35,586 nt of DNA, taken from positions 1 to 35,586 of the forward strand of contig CANRNN010000017.1 of assembly GCA_947632025.1 (NCBI GenBank). The letters are read 5' to 3'. Made by a program: the position numbers and the translations under genes. This DNA comes from an uncultured Clostridia bacterium. GTDB lineage: Bacteria; Bacillota; Clostridia; Oscillospirales; Ruminococcaceae. The notes beneath the pieces were generated by a model. That model worked only from the letters and a program-made list of their open reading frames with translations. It did no database searches and was not told the origin of the DNA. Positions 7,670-15,852 of this stretch are shown here, piece by piece. The first letter of the stretch is position 1, and every line of letters starts with the position of its first letter.

Positions 7670-8972
7670 AATCATTTACCTCTTTCTTTCCCGTCACATA
7701 TTCAAAGATAAGCGACTTTTTGTATTCTTCAAGGGTTTCAAGCTGCTGTTTTTTATCGGCAATAGTGGCATTTGCATGTTCCAGCACGGAGTCAATATAT
7801 TCTACTATAGCCTGCTGTTCCTCAATAGGCGGCAGAGGATAAAACAACTCAGCAAGTTTATTCCAACGCAAATCACAAGATCGAACGCGAATGCCTGTTG
7901 CCAAAGCAACAAAAACATCACTATAAGCCATACTGCGTAAATAGTACATAATGTAGCGTTTATTCTGTTTCGTTTCAAGCACATTAAGAACAGGCGAAGC
8001 CTTTCCTCTTGAATCAGAAATACCTATTGCACCTGCAAATCCGTCCATACCGTGAACGACGAGGTCACCAACATCAACACCTTGATAACCTATTTCTTTG
8101 TCAGACATAGTAAAACCTTCTTCTCGTCTGTTACTTCGCAGCGTAACTTCACCATCACGAAAACAGGTGATAACGCCATCACTATCCTTAACGGGCTTCT
8201 GCATATATTGGAGAATATATTTCCCGCGCATAATTTCCCAATGCTCCGGAATATCGCCAATCCACTCAATCCCGCTGTCTTTAAGTGGTGCGTTTTTGTC
8301 AAGTCCCTTTGTGACAGCTTCTGTTATAACAGAACGCTTGTATTCTTCGAGAATTTCAATCTGCCGCTGAATATCCGAAACAAGAGAATCGATTTCGGCG
8401 CATTTGCGGTCAAGAAAGTCGGCGATTTTTTGCTGTTCGGGGAGAGGGGGGATGGGTATAAATGCTGTTTTGACATCTGTTTTATTAAGTTTAGGCTGAG
8501 CAGAGGATATAGCCTTTTGGCATAATTGTTCCCATACAAATGATGAACTTCCAACATATAGTAAATAATGTTGTAGCATTACCTTATTTGTCCGCAATAA
8601 AAACATATTTGGTGCTAATGTCGCGTGATAATTTATCATCGGCATTTCACAAAACAGTCCGGCATAAGCTCCAACATTGGCTACAAGAATTTCTCCGCCA
8701 TATAATGATGATTTAGACAGATAGTCATATCCGTGTTTGTCAACATAAACTCCGATATTTTCAAGATTTTCTCTAAGGTCTGTTAATCTTACTAATCTCG
8801 CATAATCTTCATAATCAAGATATATTATGTTTTTTGCTAAGTCGCTAAAAGAACCATTTGCTGTATAATCCGTTAACACAGACAATACATCTTTAATTCT
8901 GCCTGTTTGCCAATACGCTGGAATTTGTAAAAACCAACTAATACCGCTATCTTTCATTTCACGCATTTTCAT
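7647..8972 (-). CDS. hsdS: Type I restriction-modification specificity subunit
   Basis: 441 residues with the typical two-half layout. Each half begins with a KDSGI-W...IP-W motif (near residues 8 and 230) and ends in a conserved helix after PLPEQQKIADFLD (near 175) or PLPPIEEQQAIVEYID (near 385). The two target-recognition domains between them differ, so the recognition sequence should be bipartite. HsdS holds the HsdM pair and determines the site for both methylation and restriction. It lies between the unknown gene at 8991 and the HEPN-like gene. No second hsdS or inverted hsdS copies are seen, so phase variation by inversion is unlikely. Confidence 0.95.
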   Translation of the reverse strand: MKMREMKDSGISWFLQIPAYWQTGRIKDVLSVLTDYTANGSFSDLAKNIIYLDYEDYARLVRLTDLRENLENIGVYVDKHGYDYLSKSSLYGGEILVANVGAYAGLFCEMPMINYHATLAPNMFLLRTNKVMLQHYLLYVGSSSFVWEQLCQKAISSAQPKLNKTDVKTAFIPIPPLPEQQKIADFLDRKCAEIDSLVSDIQRQIEILEEYKRSVITEAVTKGLDKNAPLKDSGIEWIGDIPEHWEIMRGKYILQYMQKPVKDSDGVITCFRDGEVTLRSNRREEGFTMSDKEIGYQGVDVGDLVVHGMDGFAGAIGISDSRGKASPVLNVLETKQNKRYIMYYLRSMAYSDVFVALATGIRVRSCDLRWNKLAELFYPLPPIEEQQAIVEYIDSVLEHANATIADKKQQLETLEEYKKSLIFEYVTGKKEVNDYDKETNE

Positions 8973-8990
8973 TCAACGCCTTTCTTCATC

Positions 8991-9680
8991 TTAGTTACTC
9001 ACAATATAAGGCTCATCTATAATTTCTTGCAAACTTACAATCTCTGAAATATCTTCTATTCCTTCCATAGACACATCAATAGATTCCATAACATTTACAC
9101 CGATAGCATTGTCAGGTTGTTCTCCTGTGTTAAAAGAAACTGCTATCCTGAATTCCTGTTGTGGACTAAAATATTTTTGCTTGGTAAATATCAAATTTCG
9201 TTTGCTTATATCCGGAAACGGCACCGATTTATAATTTGCAAATCGAACGTCATCTATATATTCAACAGAGTCAAAAAAACATTTGATTTTAAATTTGTTG
9301 CATTGCTTTACGAACCTGCCTACGAATTCATTAGTATTCCAAATCAATAAAGCATTTCCCTCGGTAGTTTTTGAGAATTTTTTTAATGCTCCAATAGAAC
9401 CTTTGGGAGTATATAACCCCATTTGTGTTTCTGATAACATTTTGGTATTTTCAGGCTTGTATTGGAAAAAAGATTTTATATATGTTAATAGGGTAGTAAG
9501 CCTACCATTTGAAACATTTGGAAATGAAAACAAATCGCTTGGTATAGCACTATCAAATTTATCACCACGCTGTTCATCTTCCTCTAATTGCTGGTAATAA
9601 ATACTATTTTTCAAGTATACTTTGCCTGAACGAAGTTGGTTCAAATATTCATCTTTAGCTACAAGTATAATTGGCAACAT
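8991..9680 (-). CDS. Unknown protein between hsdM and hsdS
   Basis: 229 residues, not recognised with confidence. It begins MLPIILVAKDEYLNQL and continues with SGKVYLKNSIYYQQLEEDE; a later segment reads KYFSPQQEFRIAVSF. This pattern (short N-terminal strand, then a 'leaves/names a structure' stretch and an E-F/Y-R segment) recalls DUF2971-like proteins found in defence loci, but the match is loose. No membrane segment or signal peptide. It sits 30 bases after hsdM and 18 before hsdS in the same direction, so it is co-transcribed with the RM genes and is probably an accessory defence factor. Base composition is AT-rich like its downstream neighbours. Confidence 0.65.
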   Translation of the reverse strand: MLPIILVAKDEYLNQLRSGKVYLKNSIYYQQLEEDEQRGDKFDSAIPSDLFSFPNVSNGRLTTLLTYIKSFFQYKPENTKMLSETQMGLYTPKGSIGALKKFSKTTEGNALLIWNTNEFVGRFVKQCNKFKIKCFFDSVEYIDDVRFANYKSVPFPDISKRNLIFTKQKYFSPQQEFRIAVSFNTGEQPDNAIGVNVMESIDVSMEGIEDISEIVSLQEIIDEPYIVSN

Positions 9681-9710
9681 TATCTCACAACGCCTTCTTC
9701 CTGTCTAATA

Positions 9711-11789
9711 TCAATCTGCAAATAGATTTGCGATACGTTCAGAAACAGAATGTTCCAGTTCCATAAACATATTTTTTAGTTCCTCGCTCGGCTTAGGCTG
9801 CTGATACTTGTAAAAATACCGCGTGAACGGTATCTCCGCGCCGACCTTTACCACAGGCTTCTTTGAAGTAAGGTCTTCCTCGTAAACCGCCACCGCGTCA
9901 GGAACGTGCGGCAGGACCTCCCTCGCCATATAGTCGGCAATATCCTCCTTAAAAGCCACGATCTCCGTGTCCTTGCTTTCTTTGTCGAGGACAATTTTGC
10001 CTTTCTTGTCGCGGACAATCTCGGCGGTCTTATCCATTTCTCCGAGAGCCTCGGCTATCTTTTTAACAAGTTTTGCATCATACCCCGACAGAACATCGGA
10101 TATAACAGGCATAAACGCTTCAATCGAGAGATATTTCTTATCACTGACATTCTTTTTAAGCGTCGTTATAATTGCCTCATAAATCGGCTTGTTCTCGTAG
10201 AATTTGTTGAGTTTGATTTGGTCTTTGTCGGTTATCGCAACGCCTTGATTTTCAAGCTCCGCGACCTTTGCCTCGTCATAAAGCGCAGAAAGCGCGCCTT
10301 TTTGGAGCATTGTTTCAATGCGGGCTTCGGTTATGGCATAGCTCCTCTGTAACGGCTGGTAAACAGCGTATTCGCGGTAAAGGAAGTCCTCGTTATCGTA
10401 AATCTTGCAGAACTCATTATCCGCAAAATCCGTATAAAGCTTCGTTATGCGAACACGGTCTTCGGGCGTTATCTCGTTTTTCTTGTTGCCAAGCGGTTTG
10501 CGCAGCTTGTGACAAATCGAAGCAGCGTCGATAAGCTGCACTTTCCCGACGCGCTCCTTGCGCTTGTTTTTTGAGATTATCCATACATACGTCGCAATAC
10601 CCGTGTTATAAAACAAGTCCGTCGGCAGCGCAATTATCGCTTCAAGCAGGTCGTTTTCGAGAATGTAACGGCGAATTTGGCTTTCCCCCGAAGCTGTGCT
10701 TCCCGTGAAAAGCGGCGAGCCGTTCTCAATAATTGCCGCTCTGCCGTTTTTCTCGTCCAATTTGTCTATTGCAGACTGCATAAAGATAAGCTGCGCGTCG
10801 CCGCCGCTCGGAAGTCCCGCTCCCCAACGGCTGTCCTCCGCCTTTGCATACTCGTCGCGGACAGCCTGCTCTTGTCCGTCCTTTGCGTCCTTGCCCGACC
10901 ACGGAGTTCCGAACGGAGGATTTTCAAGAACAAAGCGCATTTTCTGTCCTTTAAAGCAATCGGTCTTGAAAGTGTCTTCATGGCGGAAATTGTCAGCATT
11001 TTGCCCCTTAATAAGCATTTCCGCAAGTCCGACAGCGTAGGACTGTCCCATAAGCTCCTGTCCGAACAGGCGGACATCGCAGGTCGGGTTATAGTGGCGA
11101 AGATAACTGAACGCGGTTGAAAGCATACCTCCCGTTCCGCATGCTTGGTCGCATACGGTTATTACTTTTCCGTCCTCAAAAATATCGTCGCAGCCCTCCG
11201 AAATCAGAATAGACACCAACGTCTTTATAATGTCGCGTCCCGTGTAAAATTGTCCTGCGTCGACGTTCTGATAGAAACGCCCTATCAGGTTTTCAAATAT
11301 GTATCCCATTTTTATGCTGTCATAGGTTGCAGGCGAAAGGTCAAGTTCAGAAAATGCCTTGACAACGGTGTAAAGACAGCCGTCCTTGTCCATTTTGTCA
11401 ATGTGCTTGCCGAGTTCCAACTCGTTCATTATGTCCTGAACGTTCGGCGAAAATCCGAGAACATACGACTTGAAGTTTTCGGCGATATGGTCGGGGTCGT
11501 TGCACAGTTCCGCAAGGTCGAAGCGGCTTGTATTGTAAAACTGAAAGCCCGATGTTTTGCAGAGTATTTTAGCAGCGTAGCCGGGATTTTCCTCGTGCTT
11601 CTTTAGAACAGCCGCTTTTGTCGGTTCAAGAGCGCACTCAAACCTCCGCAGAATAGTCATAGGAATAACCACGTCGCCGTATTTGTCAGGCATATACGAG
11701 CCGCGCAGCTTTTTGGCAATGCCCCATATAAAGTTTGCCTCGCTTGTTATATCAACGGGATTGTCGTCCCAGAGCAGGTCGATAGCCAT
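9711..11789 (-). CDS. hsdM: Type I restriction-modification methyltransferase subunit
   Basis: 692 residues. Start at 11789 (MAIDLLWDDN) with AGGAG 9 bases upstream; an ATG further up is less well placed. An HsdM N-terminal helical domain precedes the N6-adenine methyltransferase core: SAM-binding motif ACGTGG near residue 216 and catalytic NPPF near 290. It methylates adenine in the site chosen by HsdS and is needed for restriction. It is the first gene of the five-gene operon and has its own promoter just upstream. The C-terminal extension after the core is long but not unusual for this subfamily. Confidence 0.96.
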   Translation of the reverse strand: MAIDLLWDDNPVDITSEANFIWGIAKKLRGSYMPDKYGDVVIPMTILRRFECALEPTKAAVLKKHEENPGYAAKILCKTSGFQFYNTSRFDLAELCNDPDHIAENFKSYVLGFSPNVQDIMNELELGKHIDKMDKDGCLYTVVKAFSELDLSPATYDSIKMGYIFENLIGRFYQNVDAGQFYTGRDIIKTLVSILISEGCDDIFEDGKVITVCDQACGTGGMLSTAFSYLRHYNPTCDVRLFGQELMGQSYAVGLAEMLIKGQNADNFRHEDTFKTDCFKGQKMRFVLENPPFGTPWSGKDAKDGQEQAVRDEYAKAEDSRWGAGLPSGGDAQLIFMQSAIDKLDEKNGRAAIIENGSPLFTGSTASGESQIRRYILENDLLEAIIALPTDLFYNTGIATYVWIISKNKRKERVGKVQLIDAASICHKLRKPLGNKKNEITPEDRVRITKLYTDFADNEFCKIYDNEDFLYREYAVYQPLQRSYAITEARIETMLQKGALSALYDEAKVAELENQGVAITDKDQIKLNKFYENKPIYEAIITTLKKNVSDKKYLSIEAFMPVISDVLSGYDAKLVKKIAEALGEMDKTAEIVRDKKGKIVLDKESKDTEIVAFKEDIADYMAREVLPHVPDAVAVYEEDLTSKKPVVKVGAEIPFTRYFYKYQQPKPSEELKNMFMELEHSVSERIANLFAD

Positions 11790-11832
11790 ATTATTATCTC
11801 CTCTTTCAAAGTTTTCGGTCATATACATTTAT

Positions 11833-11861
11833 ATTTTACCATAAATCGAGCAAAAAATCAA
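11833..11861 (-). promoter_or_regulatory. Promoter of the hsdM operon
   Basis: On the minus strand TTGATT (11856-11861) and TAAAAT (11833-11838) are separated by 17 bases, 44 bases before the hsdM start. The roughly 180 bases from here to the relaxase stop contain no gene I can support. Confidence 0.65.
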
Positions 11862-12044
11862 TACCTTTAACGGTCGTTAGTCCGGAACCACGCAATTTTC
11901 TCGGAGTATAGGTCAATGCAAGATTTTTGGAGAATAAGTATAATGAGAAACGCTCGGAGTAAACCACCGAAAACGCCGACGTAAGCGTTACAACTATATT
12001 CATACCATACATCAACCAATAGCAGACGATGAAGCATATGTTTT

Positions 12045-13403
12045 TTACAAAGAGCGGTGCGGCTTTGCCCGCAATTTAAGTTCTTCTTCAACCAGTCGCG
12101 ATATGTAATCCCCCTTTGAAATCTCGTAGTAGGTCTTAGCAATTTCCGAGTACAGTTCATAAAGCTGTCTGCACCTCTCGAAGTTCTCTTTGAGGGATGC
12201 AGCTTTTTTCTGCGTGTCGTCAATGACGGATTTAAGGTACTCGTAATCCGAGCGGATTGTGATGTTGTTGCGTTCGAGGATAGGCTTGTACATTTTCAAG
12301 CGAAGTTCCTCGGCGGGCGCTCGTTCCGCTTTGTCCAACAACGAAAAATATTCCTCGGCTTGTTCGGCAAGGTCTTTCAAGTTGTCAAGTTCGGCAGTGA
12401 GCGCATTCAACTCCTGCCATGCATTTTCAACCTTGTATTCAAGCTGCCGCATTTTTCCCTCGACCTCCCCGATAGAGCGGAGATTATCGCGGTTGATCAC
12501 GGTGAGCATAGCACCAAGTTGTTTGAGAGTTGGGTGGTTGGCATTGACCGCTTGAATTCCGTCAATAGTTTCAGAATACTTGTCACGGAGTGCCGACTTC
12601 TCGTACGGATTTTTTATTCCAGCACCAACATCTCGCCACAAAATCCGAGAAGCAAGGCTCTCGACCGTGTAGTCCTCGCCGAGCGTTTTCAAACGAACGG
12701 CTCTCTGTTGATCGGGAGCTTTTACCGAGATATATTTCCCTCGCTTGACGGTGTAACCGAGCATTTCCAACTCCGCAAGCAACTCATCAACATTCTTAAC
12801 TTTCAAGATTAGTCCGTCTATTTCAAGACGGATTTTTTCTTTCCACGACGTACCGCGCCGTTCGATTTGCCATTCGTTGTATTCAACGGTTTTGCGTTTG
12901 GCTTTGGATTTGTCGAACGGTTGAATTCCAAACGCAAGGCACACCCTGTCTGAAATCTCTTTAAGTTCGTCAAGGGTTTTCTTGTTGGCATTGAATTTCC
13001 GTCCATCAATGCCGTAAGTATTTATGATGATGTGGTTGTGAACGTGAGCTTTATCGTTGTGTGTAGTGATAACCACCTGACAATTATCACCGAACGCTTT
13101 ACGCGCAAATGTTCTCGCGATCTTATGGGCAAGCTCAGGCGCGATGTTGTCCTTCGGGTCGAAACTTTGGATATAGTGGATTGCCTTGACGCGTCCTTTC
13201 CCTTGCTTGGGCAACGGCTCATCAAATTTATGGCTCGAAAAATGTTCGTAGACCGTTTTCATCATCAAGTCAGCGTCCCTTGCATTTGGCAGGCAGTTGA
13301 CTGCGTTGGTGTAGAGCAAATCCTCGGTCTTGTCGGGGTTAAGTATGTAGGCTAGGCTGCGATTGACGGTAGTATGGAGAGAAATTGATTTAAGGTATGG
13401 CAT
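12045..13403 (-). CDS. MOB-type relaxase (MobA/VirD2-like)
   Basis: 452 residues. The N-terminal third is a relaxase domain: Tyr18 (SLAYILNPDK) is the likely nicking tyrosine, and HVHNHIIIN near residue 125 supplies the metal-binding histidines. The rest is charged and probably coiled-coil (about 310-430). Relaxases nick oriT and carry the strand into the recipient, here presumably using a helper element's conjugation pore because no mating-pair genes are in the window. It overlaps the end of mobC by 52 bases. AGGAAA precedes the ATG by 9 bases. With the integrase it makes this island mobilizable. Confidence 0.92.
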   Translation of the reverse strand: MPYLKSISLHTTVNRSLAYILNPDKTEDLLYTNAVNCLPNARDADLMMKTVYEHFSSHKFDEPLPKQGKGRVKAIHYIQSFDPKDNIAPELAHKIARTFARKAFGDNCQVVITTHNDKAHVHNHIIINTYGIDGRKFNANKKTLDELKEISDRVCLAFGIQPFDKSKAKRKTVEYNEWQIERRGTSWKEKIRLEIDGLILKVKNVDELLAELEMLGYTVKRGKYISVKAPDQQRAVRLKTLGEDYTVESLASRILWRDVGAGIKNPYEKSALRDKYSETIDGIQAVNANHPTLKQLGAMLTVINRDNLRSIGEVEGKMRQLEYKVENAWQELNALTAELDNLKDLAEQAEEYFSLLDKAERAPAEELRLKMYKPILERNNITIRSDYEYLKSVIDDTQKKAASLKENFERCRQLYELYSEIAKTYYEISKGDYISRLVEEELKLRAKPHRSL

Positions 13404-13690
13404 AACGATTCGTTTTCCTTTCGTAGTTTTTCAATATCCTCAGCGTAAATGCTGTTGGTTTCGTTCGCTTTCTTTGCGGTCTGGTTGATGTTGCTACCGA
13501 TAATTCGAAGCGCGTTCATTAGCGTTGTTATATCTCCGATGCGATAATGTTTGATTTGCCCGTCGACGGATATGCGCTTAATGTAAGTTCCTGTTTTCAT
13601 TGCAAGATCGGCTGCCCGCTGTTCAATGATCGCCCACTCGTCAAGCGAATAGACGACCTTCTTCTCTTTGACCTGTTTGTACTTTCGCAT
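13352..13690 (-). CDS. MobC-like relaxosome accessory protein
   Basis: 112 residues, ATG at 13690 after AAGGA. The centre reads LRIIGSNINQTAKKAN, the hallmark of the MobC family, preceded by a ribbon-helix-helix-like N-terminus (KVVYSLDEWAIIEQRA). MobC proteins bind near oriT and help the relaxase open the DNA. It is the first gene of the mob operon and faces a hairpin-rich non-coding stretch that is the natural place for oriT. Confidence 0.9.
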   Translation of the reverse strand: MRKYKQVKEKKVVYSLDEWAIIEQRAADLAMKTGTYIKRISVDGQIKHYRIGDITTLMNALRIIGSNINQTAKKANETNSIYAEDIEKLRKENESLCHTLNQFLSILPSIAA

Positions 13691-13743
13691 AGTTAGTTCC
13701 TTCTAATAGATTTTGTAGTTATGCGCTCCTGCGCGAGTTAGTT

Positions 13744-14090
13744 GGGGGTAACGAATTTTAGGGTGTCGGGTTCCCTAAAATTTTTCGAGGGGTCATTCAG
13801 AGAAATGGGAAACGTTGGGAAAGAATGCCCAACTTTCTGTGCTTGCTATGCATACAAAAAACGAAAGAATACGTATTCTTCATTTTAGCGTTTTTGGTCT
13901 GCTCCTGCAGACCCTTCAAAAATTTCCAGCGGCAGCGAGCAGCAGATTGTGTTACCCCCTCACTTATAGGAAAAAAATACTGAGAAAATTAGGGGTAACT
14001 GAAAAAAATCGTGCAAAAACAGAAAAAATTTTTTCTTCCCCCTAATAAATCGCCGAAAATTTTCCTATAAGTGAAGGGCAAAATTTTCGG
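13744..14090. promoter_or_regulatory. Hairpin-rich region, candidate oriT and/or replication origin
   Basis: A non-coding stretch upstream of mobC has an unusual density of inverted repeats: AATTTTAGGG/CCCTAAAATT (13754-13763/13773-13782), GTTGGG/CCCAAC (13814-13819/13828-13833), the palindrome AAGAATACGTATTCTT (13865-13880), GGTCTGC/GCAGACC with a 4-base loop (13896-13913), CACTTATAGG (13961-13970) with its complement at 14064-14073, and CCGAAAATTTT/AAAATTTTCGG (14053-14063/14080-14090). GGGGTAAC-type motifs occur three times (13744-13752, inverted 13951-13960, 13991-13999). Placement beside mobC and MOB relaxase genes suggests oriT; a nick site cannot be assigned by eye. Confidence 0.55.
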
Positions 14091-14158
14091 AGCAGTATCT
14101 CGCCGCCCGCTCCGAACCTCGCCAAAATTTTTTGCTTTTCAGAAGAGAGGGGAGGACG

Positions 14159-14308
14159 TTGGATAATGTTTTCGTTGAAATTAAAAGCAGGCTGTCTATG
14201 CCGGAGGTCGCAAGGTTCTACGGCTTGGAGGTGAACGGGTCGGGTATGGCTTGCTGCCCGTTTCACGACGACAAAAATCCGCAAGGATTTTGGGGTGGGT
14301 CTGTTTGA
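14159..14308 (+). pseudogene. Truncated CHC2 zinc-finger DNA primase fragment
   Basis: A TTG start preceded by GGGGAGG opens a 49-codon frame whose product includes SMPEVARFYGLEVNGSGMAC then CPFHDDKNP. This is the N-terminal zinc finger of CHC2/TOPRIM primases carried by mobile elements. The frame derails right after the first half of the finger (NPQGFWGG, then stop), so the second cysteine pair and the whole primase domain are missing. It is a deletion remnant showing the island once carried replication genes. Its intact ribosome site means a short useless peptide could still be made. Confidence 0.75.
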
Positions 14309-14389
14309 TCGAGAGTTCGCCGCTCCTATATCGTTTTATTAAACCACACACAAATCAGTTTCAAGTAAACAATGTAGAAAGGAGGCACT

Positions 14390-14614
14390 ATGCGCAAAGA
14401 AAAACGCATTTCAATCTACAAGAAAATATGGTGCAAAATCAGATACTGGCAAAATCTCAAGGATATTTCCGACGGCGAGCTTGCCGCATACCTGAACGTC
14501 GGAGAACGCACGCTTCACGAATATGACAAGTGTGCTAAAAACATCACTTTAGAGAAAATCGACAACTTCCTTTATGTAAACAATATGGAAATTGCCGAAC
14601 TTATGTCGTTATAA
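14390..14614 (+). CDS. Small HTH DNA-binding protein, likely island regulator
   Basis: 74 residues with a strong AGGAGG site. After a basic N-terminus, LKDISDGELAAYLNVGERTLHEYD has the pattern of a helix-turn-helix (about residues 26-50), followed by helices that could dimerise. It lies directly upstream of the integrase gene, whose promoter is overlapped by a 12-bp inverted repeat. I infer that it controls integrase expression as a repressor or as an excision-direction factor; it is close in size to Xis-like proteins as well. Confidence 0.75.
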   Translation: MRKEKRISIYKKIWCKIRYWQNLKDISDGELAAYLNVGERTLHEYDKCAKNITLEKIDNFLYVNNMEIAELMSL

Positions 14615-14630
14615 AATTTTCAAAAAACTA

Positions 14631-14659
14631 TTTACATTTGTATCGAAAAGTGATATAAT
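14631..14659 (+). promoter_or_regulatory. Integrase promoter
   Basis: TTTACA (14631-14636) and TATAAT (14654-14659) with a 17-base spacer, 48 bases before the integrase ATG. The -10 box starts inside the left arm of an inverted repeat (next entry). Confidence 0.75.
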
Positions 14660-14686
14660 ATAATTGTAGTTTGGTATCACTTTTCG
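14644..14686. promoter_or_regulatory. 12-bp inverted repeat over the integrase promoter (operator candidate)
   Basis: CGAAAAGTGATA (14644-14655) is the exact reverse complement of TATCACTTTTCG (14675-14686), with 19 bases between. The left arm covers the spacer and first bases of the -10; the right arm lies in the 5' leader. Arm centres are 31 bases apart, about three helical turns, as for a pair of operators bound on one DNA face. As RNA only the right arm and part of the left would be transcribed, so DNA binding is more likely than an RNA hairpin. Confidence 0.65.
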
Positions 14687-14706
14687 GCACTCGGAAAGGA
14701 TATGCT

Positions 14707-15762
14707 ATGAAAGCTAAACAACTCCCATCGGGAAATTACAGAGTACAGGTCGTTGCGGGATATGACGCAAAAGGCAAGCGCGTTGTTAAGTCATTTACCG
14801 CTGATACGCAGTGGAAAGCTCTGAAAATGGCGGAGGAATTTAAAGATGGATTGAACACAGACAAAGACGGCGATTTTACCCTGCGCCGCGCTGTCGAAAT
14901 CTACATTGACAGCCGCAGAAATCTCATCGAGGAAACTACAATCTCCAACTACGAGGAGATACTCCGCAACAAGCTGCAGCTTATTATGGACGTCAAAATC
15001 AAAGACCTGAAGGCAATTCAAATTCAACAGGCGGTAAACGCAGACGCACAAAATCTAAGCGCGAAATCCGTAAAAAACGCTTTCGGTCTTATAAAGTCGG
15101 TTCTGAAATTCCACGAGTGCAGTATTTATCTTGACAACATCAAACTCCCGAAAATCGTCAGGAAAGAAAGAGAACTGCCGACCTTTGAAACGGTTTTTAC
15201 CATTGTAAAAGGAACGGAATCGGAATTGCCCGTACTGCTTGCCGCGTGGCTGAGCCTGCGTATCGGCGAGGTCATAGGCTTGCAATTCCGCGACGTGGAC
15301 GAAAAAAACGGCTTAATAAAAATTCGCCGCACGAAAATAATGACGAGTGAAGGTGAAAAAGTCCGCGAAGGCTGCAAAACCGAAAAAAGCACCAGAACCC
15401 TCACTCTCCCGCCGTACATAATGAGCCTTATTTCAGCGATACCGCACGAAAACGCAACCGATTTCATTATCCCCAAAAGCAGACGTGCGGTGTATGGGAA
15501 TTTCAAGAAGCTGATGAACCAAAGCGGTATTCAGATGACATTTCACGATCTTCGACATCTGAACGCGAGTGTTATGCTGATGCTCGGTGTGCCTGACAAA
15601 TATGCCTGCGAACGAGGCGGGTGGTCTACCGACAGCATTCTTAAATCGGTTTATCAGCAGACATTTTCGTCGGAGCGCAAAAAGGTCGACTGCTTAATAG
15701 ACGATTACTTCGGCGGCATTGTAAAGCAGCTTACAGAGGAAAAAACTTGCGGCAAGACATAA
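14707..15762 (+). CDS. int: Tyrosine-type site-specific integrase of the island
   Basis: 351 residues from ATG 14707, preceded by GGAAAGGA; an earlier in-frame start is inside the operator. An N-terminal AP2-like arm-binding domain (KQLPSGNYRVQVVAGYDAKG) and SAM-like core-binding domain precede the catalytic domain with Arg185 (LRIGEVIGL), His-x-x-Arg (HDLRH, 280-284), Trp306 in GGW in place of the second His, and Tyr316 (VYQQTFS). It catalyses integration and excision at the tRNA-Pro att site. The gene ends 66 bases before attR and its stop codon overlaps the first right arm-type site. Confidence 0.95.
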   Translation: MKAKQLPSGNYRVQVVAGYDAKGKRVVKSFTADTQWKALKMAEEFKDGLNTDKDGDFTLRRAVEIYIDSRRNLIEETTISNYEEILRNKLQLIMDVKIKDLKAIQIQQAVNADAQNLSAKSVKNAFGLIKSVLKFHECSIYLDNIKLPKIVRKERELPTFETVFTIVKGTESELPVLLAAWLSLRIGEVIGLQFRDVDEKNGLIKIRRTKIMTSEGEKVREGCKTEKSTRTLTLPPYIMSLISAIPHENATDFIIPKSRRAVYGNFKKLMNQSGIQMTFHDLRHLNASVMLMLGVPDKYACERGGWSTDSILKSVYQQTFSSERKKVDCLIDDYFGGIVKQLTEEKTCGKT

Positions 15763-15781
15763 TCACACGGGCAATCACACG
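15761..15781 (+). promoter_or_regulatory. Right integrase arm-type sites (two AATCACACG repeats)
   Basis: AATCACACG at 15761-15769 and 15773-15781, 12 bases apart, overlapping the integrase stop codon and 48 bases inside attR. They match the three copies near attL in sequence and orientation. Confidence 0.65.
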
Positions 15782-15828
15782 AGGTTGAACAAATGGCTTT
15801 GTGATGGGAAAAGTTCAAGATAATTGTT

Positions 15829-15852
15829 GTTCAAATCCTGTCACTCAGACCA
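15829..15852. repeat. attR core of the mobilizable island
   Basis: Exact 24-base copy of the tRNA-Pro 3' end at 3401-3424. No tRNA body precedes it, so this is the distal end of the island. It is also the likely left boundary of the older material up to 22851. Confidence 0.92.

Noticed and set aside
7647-8972. Phase-variable hsdS locus
   Set aside because: Only one hsdS exists, without inverted partial copies or an adjacent invertase; the integrase is 6 kb away and fits the tRNA att sites.
11867-12037. A possible 56-residue membrane peptide after the relaxase
   Set aside because: It has one hydrophobic stretch but no ribosome site, and most of the longer frame is a shadow of the relaxase gene.
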